From positions 556,040 to 620,039 of the forward strand of contig SSBO01000011.1 in the NCBI GenBank assembly GCA_005281725.1: a stretch of 64,000 nt of DNA. Reading direction: 5' to 3'. The position numbers and the translations under genes are program-made. Positions 1-9,798 of this stretch are shown here, piece after piece. A model generated the notes under the pieces. It did no database searches. It was given only the letters and a program-made list of their open reading frames with translations, and had not been told where the DNA came from. Every line of letters begins with the position of its first letter. Position 1 is the stretch's first letter. Source of the stretch: Wuchereria bancrofti (taxonomy: Eukaryota > Nematoda > Chromadorea > Rhabditida > Onchocercidae).

Positions 1-183
1 AAGTTCCATTGTCCAACTTTACTTTTCAATTTTTACGAGTTATCATTCTTCCTCTCAAAGTGTCATGCAAGATCTAGTCTCTGTCAACAAACAATAAAAA
101 AGCTTAGAAAGTTTCAAACAAGCTAAGAAAATGGTGAAACATGCTTCGTAATTAATGTTAAACAATCCGAACCAATCCAAAAA

Positions 184-224
184 ATTAAATCAAATTAAGC
201 ATTAAGTGCTTAATCTGATTTAAT
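184..224. repeat. Inverted repeat (18-bp arms, 5-base loop)
   Basis: The arms at 184-201 and 207-224 pair at 17 of 18 positions around the loop TTAAG. The core reads ATTAAGCA / TGCTTAAT. It lies in the presumed PAF1 intron. It could be a miniature-element remnant or a chance AT-rich hairpin. Confidence 0.7.
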
Positions 225-322
225 GGCGTATAATATAAGCTTTTTTTTTTTTAGAAGATCGACGCATGTAATTGTATTGCTAATATCATAAAATGTTAAT
301 TTTACATTAATTACGAAACAAT

Positions 323-346
323 TACTAGGACCAGGCGGTCCTAGTA
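323..346. repeat. Perfect GC-containing hairpin TACTAGGACC / GGTCCTAGTA
   Basis: The 10-bp perfect arms at 323-332 and 337-346 enclose the loop AGGC and are followed by a T run. A partial copy with the same CCAGGCGG centre follows at about 361-380. The arms are GC-containing, which makes chance less likely in such AT-rich DNA. Function unknown. Confidence 0.75.
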
Positions 347-501
347 TTTTTTTTTATTCCTAAAACCAGGCGGTCATAGTGTTTTTATTACTTTTTATTA
401 CTAAGGAGCTAAATGACCAAAAAAAGAAGCTTAATTTTTCTCCCTCGATTTTTTTTTTTCTTCTTCCACACATATTCATTTTGCATAAATTGAAATCTCA
501 C

Positions 502-3500
502 CCGTATTCGTTTGGTTTTCCGTCGAGTTAACGAAACCTTTGTTTCCAGTTCATTGTAATAAACGGCACCATCACGAATTGTAAATAAGAAATTGTCCTG
601 CTCATATCCTTTTGTTGATTTATTTCTCACCAACCAATTATAATCTCGAACTGATTGATACTCATACCTAGAAAATTATGCAATCCAAAGAGATTAGCAT
701 GGATTTTTAACATGAAATTATCCTTAATCAGAATTACTTACGAAGTTTTGATTCAGAACATGAAAAGTATTATAATTTTTAATGCAATCTACGTTTTCGG
801 TGATAAATTGTAAGTTGAAAACAGTCAACATGTAGGCAAAATATATACAGTGAAATATAAATTTCATTGCGTTACAAATTTTTATTGCTTTCAAAGCAGC
901 TTATATAAATAATTTCTCAACTTACACATAGTCAGAATCGAATTCAAGACCCTCTTCTGCATCTTTCAAACGTTTATCCAAGGTTTCTCTAGACGGCAAG
1001 AAATATGTAACAAACTGTTCACCTTCTTCGTCCATCATACCACTAAAAATAATTGTAACTTATTAGTAACAAAATTAATATCATAATTATAAATATAGGA
1101 AATAATTAAAAACATAAAATAATAGACAAAACAAACACCTCATTAGAAGAAAACATTCCTAATAATAATAATAACCAATTAAGAGACTTAGTAGAACCTA
1201 CAACAACTATATCTAAAAAATCACGCAATAAAAAAAACTGAAAATAACAAAAAACCATACCAAAAAACAAAAATAAAAGAAAAAATCACTGCAAAAATCT
1301 AACAAAACAACAAAATACGGCAACTTTTGCAAAGTCAAAAACCACATAATAGTATGGTTCAGTTCACCTAAATTTCCGGACTGCGACATGAATACATTTT
1401 TCAGACAATCATCAACTGTTTATTTCAGTCATCAGTTATCGTTAGTATCAAACACTTCGCTTTTTAATAGCAAACATATGAAAAAGATTCCTCTGCTAGT
1501 TCAAAGGTTACATAAACTGTAACCAACTCCAAGGTAAACCTAATTTCATAGGAGAAAAATTTGAAATCTACTGTGAAAATCGAAATTAAAAACACAATAA
1601 AAATGAGACATGTTTATTTTTTTTTCAGATATGTCTATTCTCATGTCTATTTATAAAGACTATCTAGATTTCATTTAGAAATTTTCTTGCGACGGAAGTT
1701 CACTTAGAGACATGATTAACATATACTTTAATATAAGACAAAGAAAATTCTGAAAAAAAAAAATCACCGTATTAGTGCTTGCGGCATCAAAGTTTGTGCA
1801 TCAACTTTATCATTTTGTGGTATTGGGTCACCATCGAAAACAACGAGTGCAAACGGATGCATCCAATTCTGAAAAGAATTTGTTTTAAAAACCATGAAAA
1901 CTTTTTGAATCATTATTATTTATCATCTTTTATTTTAATTCATTGAACGAAAAGATTAAATACATGTTCAAAATACCTAACAAATCCAATAATCTTATAT
2001 AAAACGAATCATTTCTATATCATTTCATCACATAACCTAGGATTAACTATATTACAGTATTTATGCACATTTCTACGTAATACAGATATTGATAAAGTAA
2101 AAAATTGTTATAAAGATCACATCAAATTAAAATTATCAAAAAATTATGCTTCCACAGATAATAGTAAAATTAAATCTTACATCAAAATCTGGTAACAGTG
2201 ACAACTCCTCAACAGCTGTTACACCTTTCTTCGTTGGATGATGTAATACTGTTTTCGATGCCTAAAAAATATTTTACATAGTTTTTTTTTCTTTATTTAT
2301 ATATAACTAAACCAACATTAAAATATCGATGATATTTTATAAATGGACAGAGCAGAATGACTACTAAAATTTAACCAACTTTCCTGAAAGTTTAACCTAA
2401 TCGTATATCATGCATCTAAAAAATGAACTTACATCATCAAACGTTTTGTTAATTGCTGCAATTTGTGATGCTCGATCCCTGTATAATACATCCGTTTGGA
2501 ATTTCTTCTTTGTACAATAGCCAATCTGTAATGTGTTCACATTTTTTTTTTTTCTGAAAGTTAAATTTGCTTTAATAACGCATATAATCTTCTTTGTATA
2601 ATAACCAATCTTTAACTAACCTATAAGAGAAATAAAGAAAATCAATTTTGATGAGAAAATAGAGCAATCGCAGCAATCCATTTGTGCTTCTTTCTCAACC
2701 GTTAAATTTTGTGATTAAATAAAATCAGAGGTATGATGTAAAGAGTAGGTAGTAAGAAAGAAAGAGATGCTAGTGGAAAATGCTAAATGAATTGAAAATA
2801 TTAATGAACAATGAAAGGCTTACGATTAAAATACGCATTGAGAAATTTACTAACCCTAGTTTCTTGTCGTTCAGATGATACACCAAATCTCGTGAATTCT
2901 GAGCTAATATATTCTGTTTTCCTCATCCATGGTACCATTTTGCTATGTTGCAAGGATCTTCAACAAGAAATTGTATGTTTGTAGCAATTATAAAAGAATA
3001 AAAAAATGAATAAATAAAAAGTTATCTAATTTAATGGAAAATATGCAAACCTTCGTAAATTCTGAGGATTTGCTTGTTCATCTTCAAGAAGTTCGAGATC
3101 AATGGGATGATGCTGTAACAAGAAGCTTTCAACAAAATCTATAACTTTCATATAAAATTTCAAAAAGCATAAATTTCAACTTTCCACCTTGAATTATAGT
3201 TGTTAAATTAGAATTTCATGCATTAAAACAACTTTTTTTCATGCATTAAAACAACTTTTTACTAGATAATATGATGTTCGGAATAGGATAAATGTATGAA
3301 TGCAATTTACATTAATGTATAATCTAATACCTAAATATACTTATTCACCTTATTCAATTCAAGAATATCCTTAAATACCACACCATACTTCACTTTCATT
3401 TATCACGAAAAAATCTTTTTTAATCACTGCTTGTCACATAAAAGGATATTAAGCATCATTAAGGAATATTTATGAGCAAAAAGAAACAAACATAAATACC

Positions 3501-4450
3501 TTTTTTGGGCTATCCGGATTAACGTAATACGTTTCTGGATTGATAAGATCAATATTAACGCCACAGTCTGGTTCACAAAGTAATTCGAACTTGAAATTTT
3601 TTTCCAAACTAGATGATTTGTAATCGGTGAATCTAAAAATAAAAGTGTTTTAAAAGCAAAAAGAAAAAGAGAGAGAAAAAAAACGTAATAAATCAATGTA
3701 ACCTTCCAGCAATAAAAAAACTTCCTCTCCGTCAAATATGTTACATATATGAAAAAATAACTTTTGTTTCTTGTTTCATTAACAAATGCAATAAAAAAAC
3801 AACAAAGTAATGAAGAAAAAAGCATTACAAATGAATGAAAAAAAAAATGAATAAGATACCTACTAGAAGCAAAATTGTAAAAAAAAATAATCAGGGTGAG
3901 TGAATGAAAGTAATCCATCACTGATAGTTCATGTGTCCTAGTTTAAGTTTCGCGTTTAAATTCAAACTAACCTGCTTAATGAAACAAATGGACATGCTAA
4001 AAATTTCGTATCAAAAGGTATATCCGGTAATGCATTGCTGTATTTAACACGACAAAGAAAATCGGCTTTTCTGCAAATAAAATACATTATGTGTGATATG
4101 AAATAAATTATATGAAATGATATAGTTATTAAAAAACAATCATTTCGAAAAAAAAAAAGGAAAAAAGTACAAAAATCATTTCGTCAATGAAGTTTTATTT
4201 GCTAAATATTGCATTATATGCCAATACAAAAGTAACAAAAACAAAAGAAAGAAAAGAAAAAGGAAAGAAAGAGAAAAATGCTGAATTTGTCACAACAAGT
4301 TAGAATATCTCGATATCTACGAAAATTTTATAAAATAAGCCAAGGAAAAAAAAAAAAGACATACATTGGACGTTCTTCACGACCATTTACAGGATGACGA
4401 CGAGTTGTTCCAGTAGTTGATGATGAACCCGATATATCAAGATTAGCCAT
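502..4450 (-). CDS. PAF1: PAF1, RNA polymerase II-associated factor 1 (5' part; 3' end outside window)
   Basis: Core subunit of the nuclear PAF1 complex, which travels with elongating RNA polymerase II and promotes histone modification. Ten exons join in phase with GT/AG borders: 4450-4365, 4070-3972, 3632-3500, 3112-3051, 2957-2855, 2525-2433, 2261-2181, 1868-1768, 1042-926 and 667-502, giving 347 codons. Motifs seen that match known PAF1 proteins: [15 protein letters not shown] (about residues 34-48), [74 protein letters not shown] and [12 protein letters not shown]. Human PAF1 has about 530 residues and ends in a long acidic, serine-rich tail. That tail is missing here, and exon 10 ends at a clean GTGAGA donor (501-496), so the gene continues left of base 1. 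The start was chosen because ATG 4450 lies one base after a splice acceptor. The family call is secure. Confidence 0.95.
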
Positions 4451-4462
4451 TCTTAAAATATA
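4451..4462 (-). promoter_or_regulatory. Probable spliced-leader trans-splice acceptor of PAF1
   Basis: On the minus strand the sequence reads TATTTTAAG, then A, then the ATG of PAF1. A T-rich acceptor one base before the start codon leaves almost no 5' UTR, which is typical of SL trans-spliced nematode messages. The GYF gene at 7262 has the same arrangement. An unseen 5' cis exon is the alternative. Confidence 0.55.
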
Positions 4463-5007
4463 ATAGAATATTTTAATCTAACCTATATATGATATCAAAC
4501 AAAAGAAAAAATATATGTATATATCTCAGTAAGTGTAACAAATTCCTAACAATTAAATGTATAATAAATTTATTCTTACCATTCTTTTCATTGCTTCAAA
4601 ATATAAACATATTCTATTCTCATTTCTATTCTTATCAATCTTTGTGCTCTCTTCAAAACCAATGCAAACTTATTTACTTCCTACTTAAGTACTTAAAAAA
4701 TTATACTTAAGTACAGCATTCTACTTTCACTGATAACACACTATCAAGATTTTCTTAACACTATTCTCAGAAGTTACACCACCGTACTCATTCTCATCCC
4801 CAGAAAGTATACCAAATATCTGGTCGGGATATAATGCATTTGTTTAATGCTACCCGCGTAATTTTCTACTGCCGGATTTTACAGCAATTTCTTTCTTTTT
4901 TTGTTTGGTGCGAAATAGATGTGTTTGTTGTTTTGGGATTGGTTGATGTTGCTGCGGAATTTTATGCCATTGATTGCACATTCTTTTCATTCATTTGTTG
5001 CTTATCA

Positions 5008-5057
5008 AATAGGTCATGACCCTTAAAAAGGTTATGACCTATTTCAGTCAGATAGGT
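5008..5057. promoter_or_regulatory. Inverted repeat of AGGTCA-like half-sites
   Basis: The 14-base arms at 5008-5021 (AATAGGTCATGACC) and 5030-5043 (GGTTATGACCTATT) are inverted repeats with one mismatch. A third related copy, ATAGGTTATGATC, follows at 5052. The left arm contains AGGTCATGACC, which matches the head-to-head nuclear-receptor half-site palindrome. It lies about 560 bp upstream of the PAF1 start. A role as a receptor site is inference; it may simply be a hairpin repeat. Confidence 0.45.
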
Positions 5058-5944
5058 TATGATCATAAGCATTTGTAATTCGAAGCACAATAAATAATAT
5101 TGACTTGAGATAGTTTTATGAAAAATATTATAAATTCAAGTTTATTGAAATGTATTTGATAAATTTGAAATATTATAGATATCTTCAGTAACAATAAATT
5201 TCATTTATTTCTCTCAGAATTGCTAATATTTTGAGTTTTTTTTTTTTTTTGTCATATGAAAGATATTAATGAATATGAATTGAAATCATTTATCATTATT
5301 ATGATTGGATTGCTACAAATTCTTGTCTGGTAATATTTCTACAAACTAAACGTATTACATTTATTTATCTTTCTATCTTTGGAAATTACTGAAGAATTTG
5401 CGAAAAAAAAAAAGAAAAAAATGCAAAATTAATGGAGGGATTGTTAAATTTGTAGTAATAGAATGTTGTAGTACACATCTAAATTTACATTTTGCATTTC
5501 TTACAAAACGTATCTTCATTGTATCCGAAAAGTTATATTCATTAATATTTTTTCATTTTCAATTATTCTCATACATTCATTTTGCATGTAATAATGAATG
5601 AATTTGTTTCTTTGAATTTTCCATTATGGATGATTGTTTAGATTGTAATAATTGGAAGGGGAAAAAAAAGAGTTAGAAGAAATAATATTAGTTTGGATGA
5701 TTTAGTTTCAGAAAAATAACTCAAATGAAAAATTTTCGGTTATTTTTTGAGCATTATTATAGATAATTTCGAGAAGAAAAATGAGAAAGATAGAAAAGGA
5801 TTGAAATGAGCGTAAGAAGAAGAGATGATTAACTTTAGTTTAAATTATTATGCTTTTTGCTTTGCTTCCTGTATTTTGAACTTCTTATCAATAAGCTTAC
5901 ACATGAAATTATCTTCTTCCTTCGTTTATTTCTTATCTTTCTTT

Positions 5945-6008
5945 CCCTCTCTCTCTCTCTCTCCTCTCTCTCTCCCTCACATACGCACACATACACACAC
6001 GTACGTAC
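5945..6008. repeat. CT and CA microsatellite
   Basis: A CT-rich run of about 34 bases is followed by CACATACGCACACATACACACAC-type repeats. The open frames on both strands here come from the repeat. Confidence 0.85.
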
Positions 6009-7247
6009 ACAAATTCTATACTTTATAAAATTAACATGAAAAAAGTTAAAAATTTGCATATTCCACTTTAATTTATCTGATTAATTAATAAGTGTTAAAT
6101 TAAGAATAAGCAATCGATGATTTTTATGTGTTTATTACACATCAAAAAGTAAAAGTATGTTATCTCTATTCCTCATTTATCTAATCTGTTCATTCTTTGT
6201 GCTTATCCTTCTTCAAAATCAATGATATCCGAAATATATCAGAGCATTTTCTTCTTTCTTCTTCTTCTTCTTCTTCATCCTCCCACTGATCCATTCACTC
6301 ATCAAATTTGTTTGTAATTCTTTAAATTATTCTACGATAAAGTGATGAGCATCAGTTTTTTTTTTTCGTTGAGTTAAAATAATAATTATTACCTTAATAT
6401 ATATATTTTTTTTTTGTTTGATGAAAAATAATATAAATTAAATTGAAGAAGAAATTATTGAATTGTAATATCAAAAAATTCGTTCTATTTCATTTTTATT
6501 GCAAATGTTTTATTCGAAGAAAGAATTATTTTAATTGAAATTTAGTAAATTTCATATTCATTACTATTATTTTTTCTTCTATTATATTTATTTCATTATT
6601 ATTTTTTTTTTTGAGCTCTAGCTGATCTCATCAATCTCTTTCAAGATAGTAACTAAAGTAAAAAATAGTAAAATTTTTTTCCTAAAAAAAAATTTGACAA
6701 GAAGCATTAACTATTAAACGAATAATTTTTTATTCATGCTAAATTAGATCTAATGCGTTGTTCATCCTTAACTTAAATATAACAAACTATCTAGTGCTAT
6801 TTCCATTGTTCTTTTTTATTTGATTTTTATTGTGAATAAATCTGCGACTCTCTGAAATTAAGAATTGAAGAGAGGAAAGTTAGTATGACTCATTTCTCAA
6901 ACAATTTTTTTTTTATTAATTGAATTATCTATTCCAAAAATTTTTGGTATTTTTTGAATTGAAATGTTCTGAAAGGTATTGTGAAGAGGGAAAAAAAGAT
7001 CACTGTGAGCAGTGCATGTAGATTAGACATTTGTGAAACATCAATCTCATGAAATAGATTTGTTAACTCAATTGCAGCTATATTGATTGCAGTTTATTTT
7101 AATCGATTAGTCATTTTTTTAATATTTAAAACTAACCATATTGTTTTTTGATGTTTACATATTCTATGAATATTTATTCATAAAAATTATTGTTGAAAAT
7201 ATTTGGAAAATTAGGTTGATCAAACTTTTCAACATTTTTTCTTTTTT

Positions 7248-7261
7248 TTCTTTTTCTAAGA
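7248..7261 (+). promoter_or_regulatory. Probable spliced-leader trans-splice acceptor of the GYF gene
   Basis: The sequence TTTCTTTTTCTAAG ends at 7260 and is followed by A and then ATG at 7262. The spacing is the same as at PAF1. It fits trans-splicing directly onto a minimal 5' UTR. A cis-spliced upstream exon cannot be excluded. Confidence 0.55.
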
Positions 7262-8862
7262 ATGGACCCGAATCGTGATGGTTTGAACAGTCCGAAATGG
7301 TTTTATCAAGGAGAAGATCATCGCGTTTATGGTAGGAGATTTTTGAATGAACTTTTGAAATTTTCCATGTAATTTTGAACAAATCATGAAAGAGATTTCT
7401 TATCTCATTTATTAAAGGACTATATTTATTAATAAATAATAGGGCCATATTCATCAATGGAAATGCAGAAATGGTGCAAAACGGGTTATTTCACAGATGC
7501 TATGCTTATTCGTACAAAAAATGAAGAACGCTTTCATACGCTTGCTGAATGGACACGTTATAGTAATGGACAGGTAAAAATTTTGGAAATTTTATAATTT
7601 TAAGATTTTTTATTTTTTCAAATTATGAAAAGTAAGCACTTTATTGTATTGTTTAATAACTTCAAAATTCATGCTAGCATTTTGAGAGGACTCTGGGCAT
7701 TGGTACAAGGCTAGACGATAGTAAACACTAAACAGAACTTTGATTTTCAGAGTCCTTTTTTGCTTTTGGTTAGTTCATTCGATCATTTGATCAACATGAA
7801 TATGCAAGTGCAAATGTCCCAGTTGATTTTAACTCCCGGTCGTGTTCCTGTATCCAGTGGTCCTTACCTTATGGTACCCCAAGCTGCAGCTGCAGCAACG
7901 CCTAGCCCTATTCCTGGTTTTCCTCCAGGACACGGTTTCATTGCTTATCATCAGAATCCAATGGTAGTTGCACCTCCAGTACATACCTTTATACCACATC
8001 AAGCTTTCTCACAACCTCCCAGTGAACCTGTTGATGAAGTACCATCGAGTGCAAGCAATACACCAGATGATAGCGATGCAGGATGGAATATAAATACAAT
8101 GCAGAACACGGTAGATTTTTTGACTTTGTTTAAAGTTGTAGTTGGTTTATTTGACAAAAATTTCGAAATTTACCTATTGTTGACTAAATGTTCGGACATC
8201 ATTTCGATTTTGGAATTTTGTCTGCTCAGATTTAGATTTATGATTACACATTATTAATGTCCAAGATTATCAGGAAAAAAAAATTTTTTTCTGTTTCAAG
8301 GTTGTTTATTCAGGCTCTGTTGCCACTTCAAGAAAAATCTACCGATACATATGATGCATCGTGGAATATAGTACGTGATATTGGTGTTGGACCGGATCAT
8401 TCAGAATGTTGTGATGCTTTCACCCAAACAAATCCAGGAAGAGTTTGTTTTTTAATATCACGTTTTTCTTTTATCTTCTCTACAAATTCCTATCTGGTTG
8501 TCATATTTGTTTAAATATATCTGGAACTAGATGTGCATCAAAAAAACTGAGCTGATACTTTCTTGTAGTAAGAATTTTTGTCTTCGTTTTTCATATACAT
8601 TTTATAGCCACATACGAGAGTCTGCCTTATGTTTCCATTTGTACAAATAATCAGTCCATCTCACAATTTCTATTTAATGTTTTTGGACTTATTTAACATT
8701 CTAAATGATAGGGTAATTATATATATTTCTTCTTGATGTATGAAAAATATCATTCTTATAATAAGTAGTTAACTGTTTAATTATATTTTTTAGATTTCCG
8801 TAGAGCAAGCCGCACGACTTCTTACCGAGCTAACCGGAATCCAGTTGGAGATTGAAAGTTGA
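7262..8862 (+). CDS. Small GYF-domain protein (252 aa, five exons)
   Basis: Exons 7262-7331, 7443-7573, 7751-8110, 8314-8442 and 8794-8862 join in phase and end in TGA at 8860-8862. The sum is 759 nt. Residues 13-40 give the complete GYF signature: W-F-Y, eight residues, GPY, four residues, M, two residues, W, three residues, GYF. The first two exons meet inside it, with the GPY glycine codon split between them. GYF domains bind proline-rich peptides in splicing and translation-control proteins such as CD2BP2 and GIGYF. The middle exon is rich in P, A and Q (GFPPGHGFIAYHQNPM). The tail is ISVEQAARLLTELTGIQLEI, possibly helical. GIGYF proteins exceed 1000 residues, so this is a short relative or a different GYF family; the post-domain segment WTRYSNGQSPF resembles the GIGYF 'WGRxPF' segment. 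The domain is secure but the cellular role is not known. Confidence 0.88.
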
Positions 8863-9787
8863 ACAAATTTCTGTTTGCATCTTCTTTTCCATGGACAATG
8901 CTTGTTGTCAAAAGTTATCGCGAAGTCGTCATAAACGAAATTACGTTTTCGTTCGTATCATTTATATCTGCTTTTATGCCGAAATCAAACTTATGGTTAG
9001 CATAATTTGATGACAATTGCTACTGTTATTTTTCCCAAATGAAAAAGTATTGTGCTTGAGTCACGGTTCTATTCCTGGTTGCTGTAACTGAAATGGTCGG
9101 AAGTAAAAGATGTTAATGGTAGAAAGAGTTGGATAAGTGATAATTTATGATTTTGTAAGAAAGGGAGTTCAGGAAACTGGAGTATGAAGTGGTATAAGTA
9201 AAAACGAAGGAATTGATATTCGAGATAGCTTCATTTTTTATAGATATTCAAAATATAATTTTGATAATGCTCGAATTTGTTAGTTTTTGGGATTCTTCAA
9301 ATTAAAATCTTTTTATATTTCATCCTTCATCTTTCATAACTCAAATTGTTAATTATCTTCCAGCGTAATGGAATATACTTGTTTGTTTATTTGCATTTTT
9401 GGTTGTTTATTTGTTTACCAATGATGCAACATGCTTTTGCTTCTATTTCGTTATTTCTGCTGAAGTTAATTTTTTTCTAAATCTATTATTATTAGTCTAA
9501 AAATTCTTCCACTCCTGCATATTTGATGTGCTGAATTTTTCAAATACGCTTAACTAATTATCCAGGATTCAGTGAACATCAAAAACAAGCAATATATATG
9601 AGTATTATTTATTCAAATATTTTACATATAGAAGTACCCAATAAGCTATTATTTGGTACTATCACATATATTTCCTTTAAAATTTTTCTTTTTCAAATAC
9701 ATAAATATAACATGAAATATTTTCAATCCATTTACACTCTCTTTCTGTTGCGAATGTTGCATTTATTATTGATGTTTGTATAATAAA
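8863..9787 (+). other. Probable 3' UTR and downstream flank of the GYF gene
   Basis: Sequence after the TGA is less repetitive than the following DNA. A candidate AATAAA polyadenylation signal lies at 9782-9787, inside the right arm of the perfect hairpin at 9751-9798. The real 3' end is not determined and could be nearer the stop codon. Confidence 0.3.
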
Positions 9788-9798
9788 TGCAACATTCG
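9751..9798. repeat. Perfect 18-bp inverted repeat, 12-base loop
   Basis: The left arm CGAATGTTGCATTTATTA (9751-9768) and the right arm at 9781-9798 are exact reverse complements. One more pair extends inward, and a G-U plus an A-T pair extend outward. The transcript would fold into a stem of about 20 bp. Candidates are a small hairpin RNA, a 3'-end structure of the GYF message (the right arm holds AATAAA), or a miniature-element remnant. Confidence 0.8.

Larger units (their letters stand above)
1..501. other. Noncoding edge: PAF1 intron 10 with two hairpins
   Basis: This stretch lies downstream of PAF1 exon 10 on the minus strand, beginning with its donor. I find no continuation exon, so it is probably intron. 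It holds two strong inverted repeats (184-224 and 323-346), listed separately, and a partial second copy of the CCAGGCGG loop sequence near 366-373. Confidence 0.5.
4463..7247. other. Divergent intergenic region between PAF1 and the GYF gene
   Basis: About 2.8 kb without a supportable gene. It must contain the promoters of the two divergent genes. Contents: an AGGTCA-type inverted repeat near 5008-5043, a CT then CA microsatellite near 5945-6008, and a CTT run near 6250-6275. Open frames such as 4834-5019, 5398-5601 and the opposed pair around 5825-6059 are low-complexity and show no family motif. Confidence 0.6.

Noticed and set aside
3424..3921. 165-codon open frame on the minus strand
   Set aside because: It overlaps PAF1 exon 3 in the wrong frame and otherwise reads F/L/Y-rich intron.
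5825..6059. Opposed open frames over the CT/CA repeat
   Set aside because: They are produced by the dinucleotide repeat.
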